The notes: generated by a model from the sequence alone, not told the origin. Shown: positions 1 through 8,626, counted from the first letter of the stretch. The stretch: 64,000 nt of DNA from Symploca sp. SIO1C2 (GCA_010672925.1 JAAHFP010000001.1:244603-308602); one strand, 5' to 3'. Translations and numbers: made by a program.

Positions 1-58
1 TTGAAAAAGCTTACTGTACAAATTTTCTGCCCAACTACCACTTGCTTTTAGTTTGCCT

Positions 59-1339
59 ATGTCAACTACATCAACTACAGCCTTGTTACAAGGGGTCTTA
101 GGAGCTTCAAGTTTAGTCTTAGGAGCCTGCGTCGGTGTTTTTTGGCAACCGAACCGAACTATTTCTGCTGCTATTATGGCGTTTGGGAGTGGGACATTGC
201 TCTGTGCGATCGCTTTTGAAATTACTCTACCGGCATATCAAAATAGTGGTTTTTTGCCTCTCTTCCTGGGGTTTCTACTTGGTGGTATCCTCTTTACTGG
301 TTTAACAGAATATATTGACCAGCATGGTGGATTTTTGCGCAAGCCTGCCTCTAGTCGCCGTTACCTGTTTGAACATCGTCAGGAACAAACCTCAGATATT
401 CTCAACCGCATTGCTCACATTGAAGTCATACAAAACCTTTCAGAGGGAGAGAAACAGGCAATTGTGCCCTTCCTCAAGCCAGTTTTTGCTCAACCCGGAG
501 ACATAATTTGTCAAGAGGGAGAGCCAGGAGATCACTTTTATATGGTTGTCAATGGTGAAGCCGAAGTGATCAAAGACCGGAAATTGGTTAACACGATGAA
601 ACCGGGGGAAGTATTCGGCGAAATGTCACTATTGACAGGAGAACCTCGTTCTGCTACAGTAACTGCTCGCACTCCCATGGAGCTGTACCAGATTAACCAA
701 GAAGACTTTAACAGTGTACTTGCTTTATCTCCTCATATGGCATGGGCAATCAGTCGTTCTTTAGCTCGGCGACTGCGATTTGCTACTGACTCCAGGGTTG
801 CCGTAGAACATAATTTAGACCGTTGGCGGCAAAGTTTGATCGATCAGGTGGAATTAGACCTGTTGCTTCGGGAAGATTCTACTACATTAGAAGGACTGCT
901 CCAACGTTCTGCTCCTTTAGCCATTGTTGTTGGTACTTTAATTGATAATATTCCCGAATCAGCAGTGATTGGAATGAATGTGGGGGAGAGTCATTTCAGT
1001 TGGTCATTTTTGCTAGCTGTATTTATTTCCAATTTCCCAGAGGCTTTATCCAGTGCAGTAGGCATGAAACAGGCAGGAACTAAAACCATGCAAATTTTGG
1101 GTTTGTGGATGGGAGTGGTCATCTTGTGTGGTTTGTGTGCTGCGGTTGGCTACTCTTTAAAAAATAATACATCTGAATTATTTGTTAGCTTAGCTCAGGC
1201 TGTTGCTGGCGGGGCAATTCTGGCAATGTTGGCTAGTACGATGATGCCAGAAGCCTATGAGCTAGGAGGTGGTTCTGTTTCTTTTTCAACTATTTTAGGC
1301 TTCCTACTAGGTTTTTTGATCGCTTCAACTTCATTTTAA
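59..1339 (+). CDS. ZIP-like membrane protein with an internal cyclic-nucleotide-binding domain
   Basis: This 426-residue protein has hydrophobic segments at about residues 8-30, 36-60 and 64-85, a cytosolic cyclic-nucleotide-binding (CNB) domain at about 120-240, and more membrane segments from about 285 to the end. The CNB phosphate cassette is intact (FGEMSLL, Glu188; EPRSAT, Arg197), so cyclic-nucleotide binding is plausible. The C-terminal half carries DNIPES and SNFPEA where ZIP metal transporters have HNxPEG and HExPHE-type motifs, plus a late MMPEAYE. It therefore looks like a ZIP-fold protein with altered metal ligands. The ATG at 59 is preferred to a TTG six bases upstream. Metal transport under cyclic-nucleotide control is inference; the substrate cannot be read from the sequence. 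Confidence 0.75.
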   Translation: MSTTSTTALLQGVLGASSLVLGACVGVFWQPNRTISAAIMAFGSGTLLCAIAFEITLPAYQNSGFLPLFLGFLLGGILFTGLTEYIDQHGGFLRKPASSRRYLFEHRQEQTSDILNRIAHIEVIQNLSEGEKQAIVPFLKPVFAQPGDIICQEGEPGDHFYMVVNGEAEVIKDRKLVNTMKPGEVFGEMSLLTGEPRSATVTARTPMELYQINQEDFNSVLALSPHMAWAISRSLARRLRFATDSRVAVEHNLDRWRQSLIDQVELDLLLREDSTTLEGLLQRSAPLAIVVGTLIDNIPESAVIGMNVGESHFSWSFLLAVFISNFPEALSSAVGMKQAGTKTMQILGLWMGVVILCGLCAAVGYSLKNNTSELFVSLAQAVAGGAILAMLASTMMPEAYELGGGSVSFSTILGFLLGFLIASTSF

Positions 1340-1365
1340 TAAGCGCCTAAGGGGGAATGCAAAAT

Positions 1366-1396
1366 TTGCCTCGCTTTGCTCACCATGCTACGCAAA
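1366..1396 (+). repeat. Dispersed 31-bp repeat, copy 1 of 3
   Basis: The core TTGCCTCG..TGCTCACCATGCTACGCAAA recurs at 44310-44340 with one mismatch and inverted at 56273-56304. It lies just after the ZIP-like gene and is followed by short AAAATTC tandem repeats. Function unknown. Confidence 0.7.
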
Positions 1397-1493
1397 CAAA
1401 ATTCAAAATTCAAAATTGATGAAAATTGCAGAAAAAGGAGTAAGAAATAACACATAATTTTATTTTTATTCTCCAATTCCCAATTCCCAATTC

Positions 1494-2732
1494 TTAACTT
1501 GGTCTTTGAATAATTTTTTCCAGAACCCGCCGCTTAGCTTTGGGATCAATACCAATCAGGCGCACATATTCTCCCTGATACTCTTCTAGAAATTCATCTA
1601 AAGCCATAATTACTTCCGATGCTTCATTACTAGGAAAATTGATACCAGATTGCCAAGCATTATTTCGCACTCGACGTTCATTAGCATGTTCTAGACTGAG
1701 GCGATAACCTTGGGCTAAAAACTCACGGATTTGTTTTTGGGTATCTAGAGCAATCAGTTTTCTAGAGGGGTGAGAGAGATTTTGCACGGAATTTCCATTC
1801 GACTCGTCTCCATGTCTCCGGGTCTCCGTGTCTCCGTGTCTCCGTGTCTCTCCCAAGACCTTATTGTACTCTTTTGCAAGTTTCAGGGTCTCCACCTGTT
1901 CTTGTTCACTCCTCATCATTTCCCCAAATTCCACTAAGCGAGACAAGGTAAAATTTGGTTTGGGAAATTGTGGTGGGCCTTCGACACTGTTAATTACACG
2001 GGAAGAAATTTTGTCAACCCCAATTTGGTGGATAAACTCACGGATTTGTTCATCATAAATCCGCGATCGCAAAGCACTAAAAAAGTCAATTGCTTGCTGG
2101 GGAAAGCTATCTACTAACTCTTCTATGTCAGCACTAGTCAGTCCATCTTCAGCAAAGATACCACCGACAATGCCAATACGGTCTTCTCTGTTAGGTTCCC
2201 AGTAAAACTTTTCCATCCTACCATCCCGAATCAACGGTGCATACAGGGTGGAAAAGTCATTGCCTGTGACAATGATAGGAATACGCTGTAGGGGGTTGGA
2301 GTCATAACTGCCAGGGAGCTGCACATCAGTAGGACTATCGGCAATATTCATCAATGTGCCATTCACTAATTGAGTATTCACCGTATATTGAGTACCGCGA
2401 TCAATCCTTCCTGCTCCGATATCTAAGTCATTGATGATCAGCACAAACATTTTCCCCCGCACCTTCACCATCTCCGCTGCTTCTCGATAGCGCAGACGGA
2501 TCAATCGCCCTGGATCCCCAGCATCTGGACTTTCTAGCTCCCCAGCTGACATCCGCACTGCCTCAATACCCATGCGCTCAAAGACTAGCTCACACTGAAA
2601 AGATTTACCTTCTCCCTTTCGTCCATGAATACCAAGAATCAGGGGTACGCGGACATGAGGAAGTTCAAGGTAATTTTTGGTGATGTGGATTGCTAGTTTA
2701 TCGAGAAAGTGGGGAGAAATGTAGTAGCTCAT
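1494..2732 (-). CDS. rca: RubisCO activase with C-terminal RbcS-like (SSUL) domain
   Basis: The AAA+ ATPase occupies about residues 1-290, with a Walker A loop GRKGEGKS and a Walker B-like FVLIINDLD. It removes inhibitory sugar phosphates from RubisCO. After a linker, the last 85 residues (from about QIREFLAQGY to the end) match the small-subunit-like SSUL module of CcmM, including NERRVRNNAWQS, GEYVRLIGIDPKAKRRV and a final IIQRP. In cyanobacteria such activases are recruited to carboxysomes. The ATG at 2732 is preferred to the preceding TTG. The linker (about residues 295-310) is encoded by an 8-bp tandem repeat and reads ETRRHGDT ETRRHGDE, which is unusual. No rbcLS genes are nearby. Confidence 0.93.
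   Translation of the reverse strand: MSYYISPHFLDKLAIHITKNYLELPHVRVPLILGIHGRKGEGKSFQCELVFERMGIEAVRMSAGELESPDAGDPGRLIRLRYREAAEMVKVRGKMFVLIINDLDIGAGRIDRGTQYTVNTQLVNGTLMNIADSPTDVQLPGSYDSNPLQRIPIIVTGNDFSTLYAPLIRDGRMEKFYWEPNREDRIGIVGGIFAEDGLTSADIEELVDSFPQQAIDFFSALRSRIYDEQIREFIHQIGVDKISSRVINSVEGPPQFPKPNFTLSRLVEFGEMMRSEQEQVETLKLAKEYNKVLGETRRHGDTETRRHGDESNGNSVQNLSHPSRKLIALDTQKQIREFLAQGYRLSLEHANERRVRNNAWQSGINFPSNEASEVIMALDEFLEEYQGEYVRLIGIDPKAKRRVLEKIIQRPS
1806..1853. repeat. 8-bp tandem repeat inside rca
   Basis: Five GTCTCCNN units (AT, GG, GT, GT, GT) and a sixth imperfect unit lie head to tail inside the rca linker. The period is 8 bp, so three units encode one 8-residue peptide repeat. A change of one unit would shift the reading frame. 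Confidence 0.9.
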
Positions 2733-2919
2733 CAAATTCCAACAGGACTTAGGCAGCTACACTACTTTACCAGATGGTAGGTGTGGGGAGTGTGGGGAGA
2801 TAAAGGAGGATATTCTCTATTCCCAAACAACAAACAACAATTCCTGATCGTTTCCCAATCAGGAGGAAATAAGTAAAGGTTTGATGATCAACTCTTTATT
2901 TAATCTGGAGAGTATATAA

Positions 2920-3120
2920 ATGTATAACGACAGACAAACATTACTTGAGCAAACTTTACTAGAAGAAATAAATCGACATACTGTCAGCACTAACCATAAC
3001 CAACAAGCATCCACATCACCAGAAAGTCACCAGGCCAAGCATTCTGAGCCCAATGTTCAAGATGAAAGCGATTATATTGATAGCTGGTACGATGGTCTAA
3101 TTGGCACATCAGAGGATTAA
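2920..3120 (+). CDS. Small hydrophilic hypothetical protein
   Basis: This 66-residue product is rich in Gln, Asn, Ser, Glu and Asp, with no membrane segment and no recognised domain. The start is supported by a GGAG 10 bases upstream of the ATG. The ORF sits between rca (opposite strand) and a MITE-like element whose left end begins six bases after the stop. The C-terminus (DESDYIDSWYDGLIG) is acidic and aromatic. I do not recognise a family; a lineage-specific small protein or a remnant are both possible. Confidence 0.45.
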   Translation: MYNDRQTLLEQTLLEEINRHTVSTNHNQQASTSPESHQAKHSEPNVQDESDYIDSWYDGLIGTSED

Positions 3121-3125
3121 AGTAG

Positions 3126-3341
3126 GGGCGCACTGAAGTGCATTGGTGACAACTTAAGGATAAAAGTGCTTAAAGCTGGGGAGCAGAGGAACGGAGGAGC
3201 AAGAGAATGCTGCTGTCGCTGACTCTTTCTTCTGTTAATCCGCTAGGGTAAGGCTACCCACTCAGTTGAAGTAGAACTTCTCGGAAGCATCAATTGGCAA
3301 GGGTTGTGGCTTAAGTTGACACCAATGACCGAAGTGCGCCC
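3126..3341. mobile_element. MITE-like element bounded by imperfect inverted repeats
   Basis: About 33 bases at the left end (starting GGGCGCACT and ending ATTGGTGACAACTTAAG) are matched in inverse orientation at 3309-3341 (ATTGGTGTCAACTTAAG read on the minus strand), with roughly five mismatches or indels. The 216-bp interval contains no credible ORF. Such architecture fits a small non-autonomous transposable element. I see no clear target duplication. The right end touches the stop codon of the ACT-domain gene. Confidence 0.5.
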
Positions 3342-4088
3342 TCAAAACCTGCTACTATCCTGCTGAGAGCAGCTACCCAGTAATCTTTGCCGCACACCCT
3401 CGGCAATTTTGTGCCCCAAATATTCTGGGATCAAGCCTTCGTTAGGTCCCAACAAGTATAAGATTATCCTAGTTCGTCCACGCCACACCAACAAATTTGC
3501 ATTGACTACCAGTAAATCTTCTTGCCAGATCGCCGACATCACTTTGTAAAATAGACCTGGCTGATTGTCTGCCTCAATCAATAATGCTGGTAGATGGAAA
3601 ACCGGGTCTACATAGAATTCTGTTTCTACCCGTTCTAAGCCAGCATCAAGATTGAATTCTACTGCCAGCATCTCTTCAACTTCAAAGCTCCCGGCCAAAG
3701 CTTCTTGAATAGCGCGACAGACATTTTCTGCCGTCTGCTCCGTCAGAGCTTTTTTGCCACGGGAAACAATTAACTTGATAAATACCAGCATTGGTGTCTT
3801 GATTTGACCGTAGAGACTAAGGTTATGGATAGTTAGTCCATAGGCAGCCAAAACACCAAAAATGTCGCTTAGGAGAAAAGACTGATTGCGGTAAGCAAAA
3901 TGTAGTGCACTTTTGGAGCTCTCCGATTTGATCTCAATTACTGCACGCTTAGTTTTGTAAAGTCGATAGGCAAATCTGAGGTTTTGTAACTGTATCTCAC
4001 TATTGACAAATTGCTCATAAAACTTAGGAAACGCTTTATTGAAGCGCTTCAGAAGTTCTCGTGTGGATGATTTCAAACCCGCAGTCAT
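3342..4088 (-). CDS. ACT-domain protein
   Basis: This 248-residue soluble protein has two segments that look like ACT ligand-binding domains. One starts near residue 68 (RNQSFLLSDIFGVLAAYGLTI) and one near residue 172 (DNQPGLFYKVMSAIWQEDLLV). Both resemble the C-terminal ACT pair of GlnD-type nitrogen sensors, but no nucleotidyltransferase or HD domain is present. A role in sensing an amino acid or nitrogen metabolite is inferred from the domain type alone. The last residues (CSQQDSSRF) run to the edge of the adjacent inverted repeat, so the native C-terminus may have been altered by that element. Confidence 0.65.
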   Translation of the reverse strand: MTAGLKSSTRELLKRFNKAFPKFYEQFVNSEIQLQNLRFAYRLYKTKRAVIEIKSESSKSALHFAYRNQSFLLSDIFGVLAAYGLTIHNLSLYGQIKTPMLVFIKLIVSRGKKALTEQTAENVCRAIQEALAGSFEVEEMLAVEFNLDAGLERVETEFYVDPVFHLPALLIEADNQPGLFYKVMSAIWQEDLLVVNANLLVWRGRTRIILYLLGPNEGLIPEYLGHKIAEGVRQRLLGSCSQQDSSRF

Positions 4089-4509
4089 AATTAGGGGTGG
4101 TATGCTTCGCTACTTTCACCAAGCTTGGCTCGGTGACCAGAAGCAGCTAGGTATCATTTGAGGAAGAATCAGCATATATCTGGTTAGTCTCTCAAAAATT
4201 CTGCCCGGTGGCTTTAGTCTATATTAGATGCTAATTTATCTGACGACTTCCGGTTTAGCTTTTTTTTTGTTCTCCTTGTGCTCTGGTGATCACTATAGTG
4301 CTTTGGAGAAAGAGTCGCGCCTTTTGTCAACTCTCATATAAGGAAGATTGTACCGAAAGCTTTACATCAAGTCTGGTAGTATAGGAGTATGTTACGATAG
4401 CTGCTATTATTAAATCTGGTCTCAATCAAGCAGTAAGTCTAATCCGTCAGGAAAGACATTCTGCCGAACTTTGGGTAAGAAATTAGAAAAATGCCACGGC
4501 AACATCTGC
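4089..4509. other. Intergenic region, nothing recognised
   Basis: About 420 bases between the divergent ACT-domain and acetyltransferase genes. It must hold both promoters. No tandem repeat, RNA gene or credible ORF was seen. Confidence 0.4.
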
Positions 4510-5031
4510 ATGGGTTTTTGGAAAAGCTTTTTTAGCAGCCCTGATACTGTCTTGCCCCAGAAGCAGTATGAGGGAGATATATTAGAAGGTACGATCAATC
4601 GCACCGATAGTAACACTCGCATATTTTTTAGCACAGACCGGGAAGTTGACCTTTACGACTTGGAAGAATTGTGTGATGCCGTTGGCTGGTCTCGACGTCC
4701 CCTACGTAAAGTCAAAAAGGCTATTCAACACAGTTTCCTAGTTGCTTGTATGTGGCAACAGCGAGGTAGCAGTAGGCGTTTAATTGGTTTTGCCCGGGCA
4801 ACTTCCGATCATGCTTTCAATGCTACTATTTGGGATGTGGTGGTACACCCAGATTTTCAAAACCAGGGACTAGGTAAAGCCCTGATGAAGTATATGATCA
4901 AGAAACTTCGGAACGAGGATATTAGCAATATCACCTTATTCGCTGACCCTCAGGTGGTCAATTTTTATCGGAGAATGGGATTTATGCCTGACCCAGAAGG
5001 CATCAAAGGTATGTTCTGGTATCCTGATTAA
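4510..5031 (+). CDS. GNAT-family N-acetyltransferase, Ycf52-like
   Basis: The 173-residue product carries a C-terminal GNAT fold with the acetyl-CoA loop [15 protein letters not shown] (Q-x-x-G-x-G type) and a NFYRRMGF end motif. The N-terminal part ([21 protein letters not shown]) resembles the Ycf52/NSI family of plastids and cyanobacteria. The ATG at 4510 (MGFWKSFF) is chosen over a TTG 39 bases upstream because family members start with a similar short segment. The acceptor substrate cannot be read from sequence; protein or small-amine acetylation are both possible. A tRNA-Pro gene follows on the same strand. Confidence 0.8.
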   Translation: MGFWKSFFSSPDTVLPQKQYEGDILEGTINRTDSNTRIFFSTDREVDLYDLEELCDAVGWSRRPLRKVKKAIQHSFLVACMWQQRGSSRRLIGFARATSDHAFNATIWDVVVHPDFQNQGLGKALMKYMIKKLRNEDISNITLFADPQVVNFYRRMGFMPDPEGIKGMFWYPD

Positions 5032-5099
5032 ATTTTGGTAAAGAAAACAATCTTGATGGTAAGAAAGCCAAAAGCGAGTTATACTAGTTGAGTAATCTT

Positions 5100-5173
5100 C
5101 GGGATGTAGCGCAGCTTGGTAGCGCGCCTGCTTTGGGAGCAGGATGTCGCAGGTTCAAATCCTGTCATCCCGA
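5100..5173 (+). tRNA. tRNA-Pro (anticodon UGG)
   Basis: The full cloverleaf can be drawn. The acceptor stem CGGGATG pairs with CATCCCG, followed by discriminator A. The anticodon stem CCTGC/GCAGG encloses loop TTTGGGA with anticodon TGG at 5134-5136. The T-arm contains GGTTCAAATCC. The CCA end is not encoded. No intron is present. Confidence 0.96.
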
Positions 5174-5527
5174 TTCAACTCTATTTGTGTACTTTTGAGG
5201 GTGCATCTTGGTACGCCTCGATAAATATGTTGACAATAAAATATAAAAGTGATATAGCTTAGTATCAAAATTGATGAAGCAATGATTCTGGCGCAACTGT
5301 GGATGGAACTATTAGAAATGGCACAGAGTCAGGAAAATCAGTATTGAATGAGAGTGATGCAATTACTCCAGGAGGAAACTAAATAATACGAATTAGAATT
5401 AAGTAGAAAAATCAAGAGGGCAAAATCAGCATCAACAGATATCCTAGAAATAGGTCATCCTTAAGTTAGATCTTGATGCTAGTTGTACAAGTTGTTTAGA
5501 TAAGATCATATTTTTGAGGTAATTGTG
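5174..5527. other. Intergenic region upstream of tic22 copy 1
   Basis: About 350 AT-rich bases. Very short frames (for example from the ATG at 5282) have no convincing start signals. A GAGGT sequence at 5516-5520 is the likely ribosome-binding site of the following tic22 gene. Confidence 0.4.
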
Positions 5528-6355
5528 ATGAAATCATTGGTCCGCTGGGGCGCAACCCTAGGTTTAGTTGGAAGTACCTTGTTAGGTTCCTTCTTTACAG
5601 CTAATATCCAAGCACTAGCACTACCAGAGGAAGAAATTACCAAAAGGTTACAACCTATTCCTGTGTTTACAGTTACGGATGCCCAAGGAGCACCATTAGT
5701 TCAGTCTGTTACTGTTCCAAACAATAACCAAACAGCAGAGCAAGAGAGCAAAACTGTAGACGTAGCAAGAGTCTTTTTGAGCCGACAGGATGCTAATACC
5801 TTTCTAGCCAACTTGAAGTCAAAGGATCCTGACTTGGGCAACAGCGTACAAGTAGTACCTGTTTCTTTGGCAGAAGTATATGAACTAGAGAAAAATAGTC
5901 GGAACCAAACGGAAAATTTAGATTTTGCCTTGATACCCAAACAAGAACAAGTGCAGTTAGCACAGCCACTTTGGCAAGCACAAATAGAAGCATGGGAACG
6001 TCAGAACCCAAATCAAGGACAAAGAAGTAAAGAATTTCAGGGTGTACCCCTGTTTGCAGCGAAAGCTGGTCCAGATCAGGGATATCTGACTATTCAATTA
6101 GAGAATGGTGAGCAGTCAATTCCTTTCTTTTTTGAAAAAAGCCTGCTACAGGAAATGGTAGACCGCTATAAACAGCAACAACCAAGTCAGGCTAACAACG
6201 TTGTTATCGAGGTTATACCTCTTGCAGGATTAATTACTGCCCTACAGAGGGAGGACAATCCGGATCTAAATAAAATTACACTTATGCCATCCCGGGAGTC
6301 TCTAGAGTTTTTGCGGAGTCTCCGTTCCAAATCTAATTCTTCTGAGTCAAAATAA
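5528..6355 (+). CDS. tic22: Tic22-like protein, copy 1
   Basis: This 275-residue protein has an N-terminal signal-like segment (VRWGATLGLVGSTLLGSFFTANIQALAL) and a body typical of the Tic22 family (PIPVFTVTDAQGAPLV, VFLSRQDANTF, GVPLFAAKAG, VEVIPL-type repeats). In cyanobacteria Tic22 is a thylakoid-lumen/periplasmic protein tied to outer-membrane biogenesis. The ATG at 5528 follows a GAGGT site and is preferred to an adjacent GTG. A second copy lies at 7429-8208, and prmC starts 17 bases after the stop. The two copies share their upstream 20 bases, identical start contexts and downstream sequence. Confidence 0.88.
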   Translation: MKSLVRWGATLGLVGSTLLGSFFTANIQALALPEEEITKRLQPIPVFTVTDAQGAPLVQSVTVPNNNQTAEQESKTVDVARVFLSRQDANTFLANLKSKDPDLGNSVQVVPVSLAEVYELEKNSRNQTENLDFALIPKQEQVQLAQPLWQAQIEAWERQNPNQGQRSKEFQGVPLFAAKAGPDQGYLTIQLENGEQSIPFFFEKSLLQEMVDRYKQQQPSQANNVVIEVIPLAGLITALQREDNPDLNKITLMPSRESLEFLRSLRSKSNSSESK

Positions 6356-6372
6356 CTCACAAATTTGGTAAG

Positions 6373-7293
6373 TTGTCATTAGTATCAGGACTAGAACTCT
6401 GGCAGTGGCGTCTAGCTGCTGGTAAGGCGGCGTTGGAAGCTGGTATTCCCCTGGAGGAAGTAGATTGGCTCTTACAAGAAGTAGCTGGACTTGACCCACT
6501 AACGATACGTTTAGAGTCATTCAAAGAACGATCTGCTTGCAGCAGCGCTTCGCTATCGCAAATTGAATTGCAATTACCTCTCCAAGAACTATCTCAGCTA
6601 TGGGAGCGACGCCTACAGGAACGATTGCCGGTGCAGTATCTAACAGGGGTAACCCACTGGCGTCATTTTGCTCTTACCGTTGCTCCCGCAGTTTTGATTC
6701 CTCGCCCAGAAACCGAATGCTTGATTGACTTAGCGTTAGAGGCAGTGAACAACAGCCCAACTCCCCAATTGGATTTTGGACATTGGGCAGATTTAGGAAC
6801 TGGCAGTGGCGCGATCGCTTTGGGATTAGCAGAGGCATTGACAAATGCTTCAATTTATGCAGTAGATTGTAGCCAATCTGCTCTAGCGATTGCACAGCAG
6901 AATACTCAAAGGCTGAGTTACTCCCAAAGAATTCAATTTTACCAGGGTTCTTGGTGGGAGCCCCTCGAAGATCTCAAAGGTACTTTCAGTGGCATGGTAG
7001 CTAATCCACCTTACATCCCCAGCAATTTGCTACCACAGTTGCAGCCTGAGGTGGTAAACCATGAACCTCATTTAGCTCTTGACGGAGGCAATGATGGCTT
7101 GGACTGCATCCGGAAACTAATCACCACTTCTGCTGACTATTTACAACCGGGGGGCATCTGGTTAATTGAAATGATGGCGGGACAAGCAGCAACGGTGGTA
7201 GAACTATTACATCAACAAGGTAGTTACAGTCAAATTAAAATTTTTCCAGATTTAGCAGGCATTGACCGTTTTGCCTTAGCTTATCGAGTTTAA
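6373..7293 (+). CDS. prmC: Peptide chain release factor N5-glutamine methyltransferase
   Basis: PrmC (HemK) methylates the Gln of the GGQ motif in release factors. The 306-residue product has the N-terminal helical domain, the linker PVQYLTGVTHW, the SAM-binding motif DLGTGSGAIALGLA and the diagnostic NPPY (VANPPYIPSN). The only plausible start is TTG at 6373; no ATG lies near the expected N-terminus. The gene follows tic22 copy 1 closely, so co-transcription is likely. A decayed partial copy of its first part lies after tic22 copy 2 at 8227-8337. Confidence 0.93.
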   Translation: MSLVSGLELWQWRLAAGKAALEAGIPLEEVDWLLQEVAGLDPLTIRLESFKERSACSSASLSQIELQLPLQELSQLWERRLQERLPVQYLTGVTHWRHFALTVAPAVLIPRPETECLIDLALEAVNNSPTPQLDFGHWADLGTGSGAIALGLAEALTNASIYAVDCSQSALAIAQQNTQRLSYSQRIQFYQGSWWEPLEDLKGTFSGMVANPPYIPSNLLPQLQPEVVNHEPHLALDGGNDGLDCIRKLITTSADYLQPGGIWLIEMMAGQAATVVELLHQQGSYSQIKIFPDLAGIDRFALAYRV

Positions 7294-7428
7294 AAACAGT
7301 CTCGACTAGATGCTTAAAACTCTTGTACCGAAAGTGAAAAAATACCTAATACCTACCACCTACCACCTATTCCAACCGATAATTGTGACAAATTGCTCCC
7401 AAACCCTATTTAATTTGAGGTCATTGTG

Positions 7429-8208
7429 ATGAAATCATTGGTTCGCTGGGGCACAACCCTAAGTCTAGTCGGAAGCACCCTGTTAGGTTCTTTCTTTACC
7501 GCTAATCTGAAAGCACTAGCACTGCCAGACCAAGAGGTTGCTGCTCGGTTGCAGCCTATTCCTGTATTTACCCTTACAGATGCTCAAGGAGCTCCCCTGG
7601 TTACGACTGTTCCTTTGAAAGAGGGAGATAGCGAAACAGCAAATGTAGCAGGAGTCTTTATGAGCCAGCAGGATGCTAATGCTTTTCTGGAGCGCTTGAA
7701 GACACAAAATCCTGATTTGGGCAACAGTGTACAAGTAGTTCCTGTTTCTTTGGCAGAAGTATACGAACTAGAGAAAAATAGTCAGAGCCAAGATTTAGAT
7801 TTTGCTTTTATACCCAAGCAGGAACAGGTACAGTTGGCACAGCCAGTTTGGAGACAACAGAACTCAAATGCTCAAGACAATGGAGAATTTCAGGGAGTAC
7901 CTTTGTTTGTGGCTAAAGCAGGTCAAAATCAGGGATATTTGACTATCCAACCACAAGATGGTGTGCAGTTAATTCCTTTCTTTTTTGAAAAACAACAGCT
8001 ACAGAGAATGGTAGATCGCTATAAAGGGCAACAACCCAATCAAGCTGACAACATTACTATAGAAGTAGTACCTCTTGAGGGATTAATTTCTACCTTACAG
8101 AAAAGTGACAATCAAGAGCTCAGTAACATCATACTTGTGCCATCTCAGGAATCGCGGCAGTTTTTGGAGAGTCTCCGTCGTAACTCTAATTCTTCTGAGT
8201 CAAAATAA
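7429..8208 (+). CDS. tic22: Tic22-like protein, copy 2
   Basis: This is a 259-residue paralogue of the protein encoded at 5528-6355. Signal segment, family motifs (PIPVFTLTDAQGAPLV, VFMSQQDANAF, GVPLFVAKAG) and the C-terminal RRNSNSSESK are shared, with short internal deletions relative to copy 1. The nucleotide sequences before the start (TTTGAGGTNATTGTGATG) and after the stop are also nearly identical. It therefore arose by local segmental duplication rather than ancient paralogy. Both copies look intact. Functional divergence cannot be judged from sequence. Confidence 0.88.
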   Translation: MKSLVRWGTTLSLVGSTLLGSFFTANLKALALPDQEVAARLQPIPVFTLTDAQGAPLVTTVPLKEGDSETANVAGVFMSQQDANAFLERLKTQNPDLGNSVQVVPVSLAEVYELEKNSQSQDLDFAFIPKQEQVQLAQPVWRQQNSNAQDNGEFQGVPLFVAKAGQNQGYLTIQPQDGVQLIPFFFEKQQLQRMVDRYKGQQPNQADNITIEVVPLEGLISTLQKSDNQELSNIILVPSQESRQFLESLRRNSNSSESK

Positions 8209-8226
8209 CTCACAAATCTGGTAATT

Positions 8227-8337
8227 TGTCATTATAGTCATTCAAATAGCGATCTGTTTGTAGCAGCGATTCGCTATCGCAAATTGAATTTTAATTGCTT
8301 CTCCCAGAACTATCTCAGCTCTGGGAGCAACGCTATT
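8227..8337 (+). pseudogene. Remnant of the 5' part of prmC
   Basis: Sequence downstream of tic22 copy 2 matches prmC from its TTG start (TTGTCATTA), then jumps over about 130 bases to the region TAGAGTCATTCAAAGAACGATCTG. It continues through CGCTATCGCAAATTGAATT and AGAACTATCTCAGCT..GGGAGC. The alignment ends near 8337. This is a non-functional leftover of the tic22-prmC duplication with an internal deletion. Confidence 0.85.
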
Positions 8338-8374
8338 GATAACATTAAGTTGTGTATCAAGCACCGAGACAACC

Positions 8375-8626
8375 ATGCCTACCTTGTCCCTTCCTTACCC
8401 AGACGATTTACTGGTTACCTCAGGCAAATCACCCCAAGCCTTAGAAGCAGAACTAACTTTTTTGCTCGCTGTCAAATTATTCGAGTTGCGCCGATTGTCT
8501 TTAGGTAAAGCTGCTGACCTTTGCCGTATGAACAAACTACAATTTATGTACGAACTCGGACAGTTACAAGTTCCGGTAATCAACTTGCATGATGACCAAA
8601 TTGCTGACGAGTTACGCGATGAGTAA
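8375..8626 (+). CDS. UPF0175-family antitoxin-like protein
   Basis: The 83-residue product starts MPTLSLPYPDDLLV and has the UPF0175 core (LAVKLFELRRLSLGKAADLCRMNKLQFMYELG), a small DNA-binding-type fold found as the antitoxin partner of PIN toxins. ATG at 8375 is chosen over an upstream non-family extension. Its last codons overlap the start of the next gene by eight bases, the usual coupling in toxin-antitoxin operons. The partner is truncated, so this may be an orphaned antitoxin. Confidence 0.8.
   Translation: MPTLSLPYPDDLLVTSGKSPQALEAELTFLLAVKLFELRRLSLGKAADLCRMNKLQFMYELGQLQVPVINLHDDQIADELRDE

Noticed and set aside
8284..8508. 74-codon plus-strand frame overlapping the antitoxin gene
   Set aside because: Out of frame with the UPF0175 gene and begins inside the prmC remnant.
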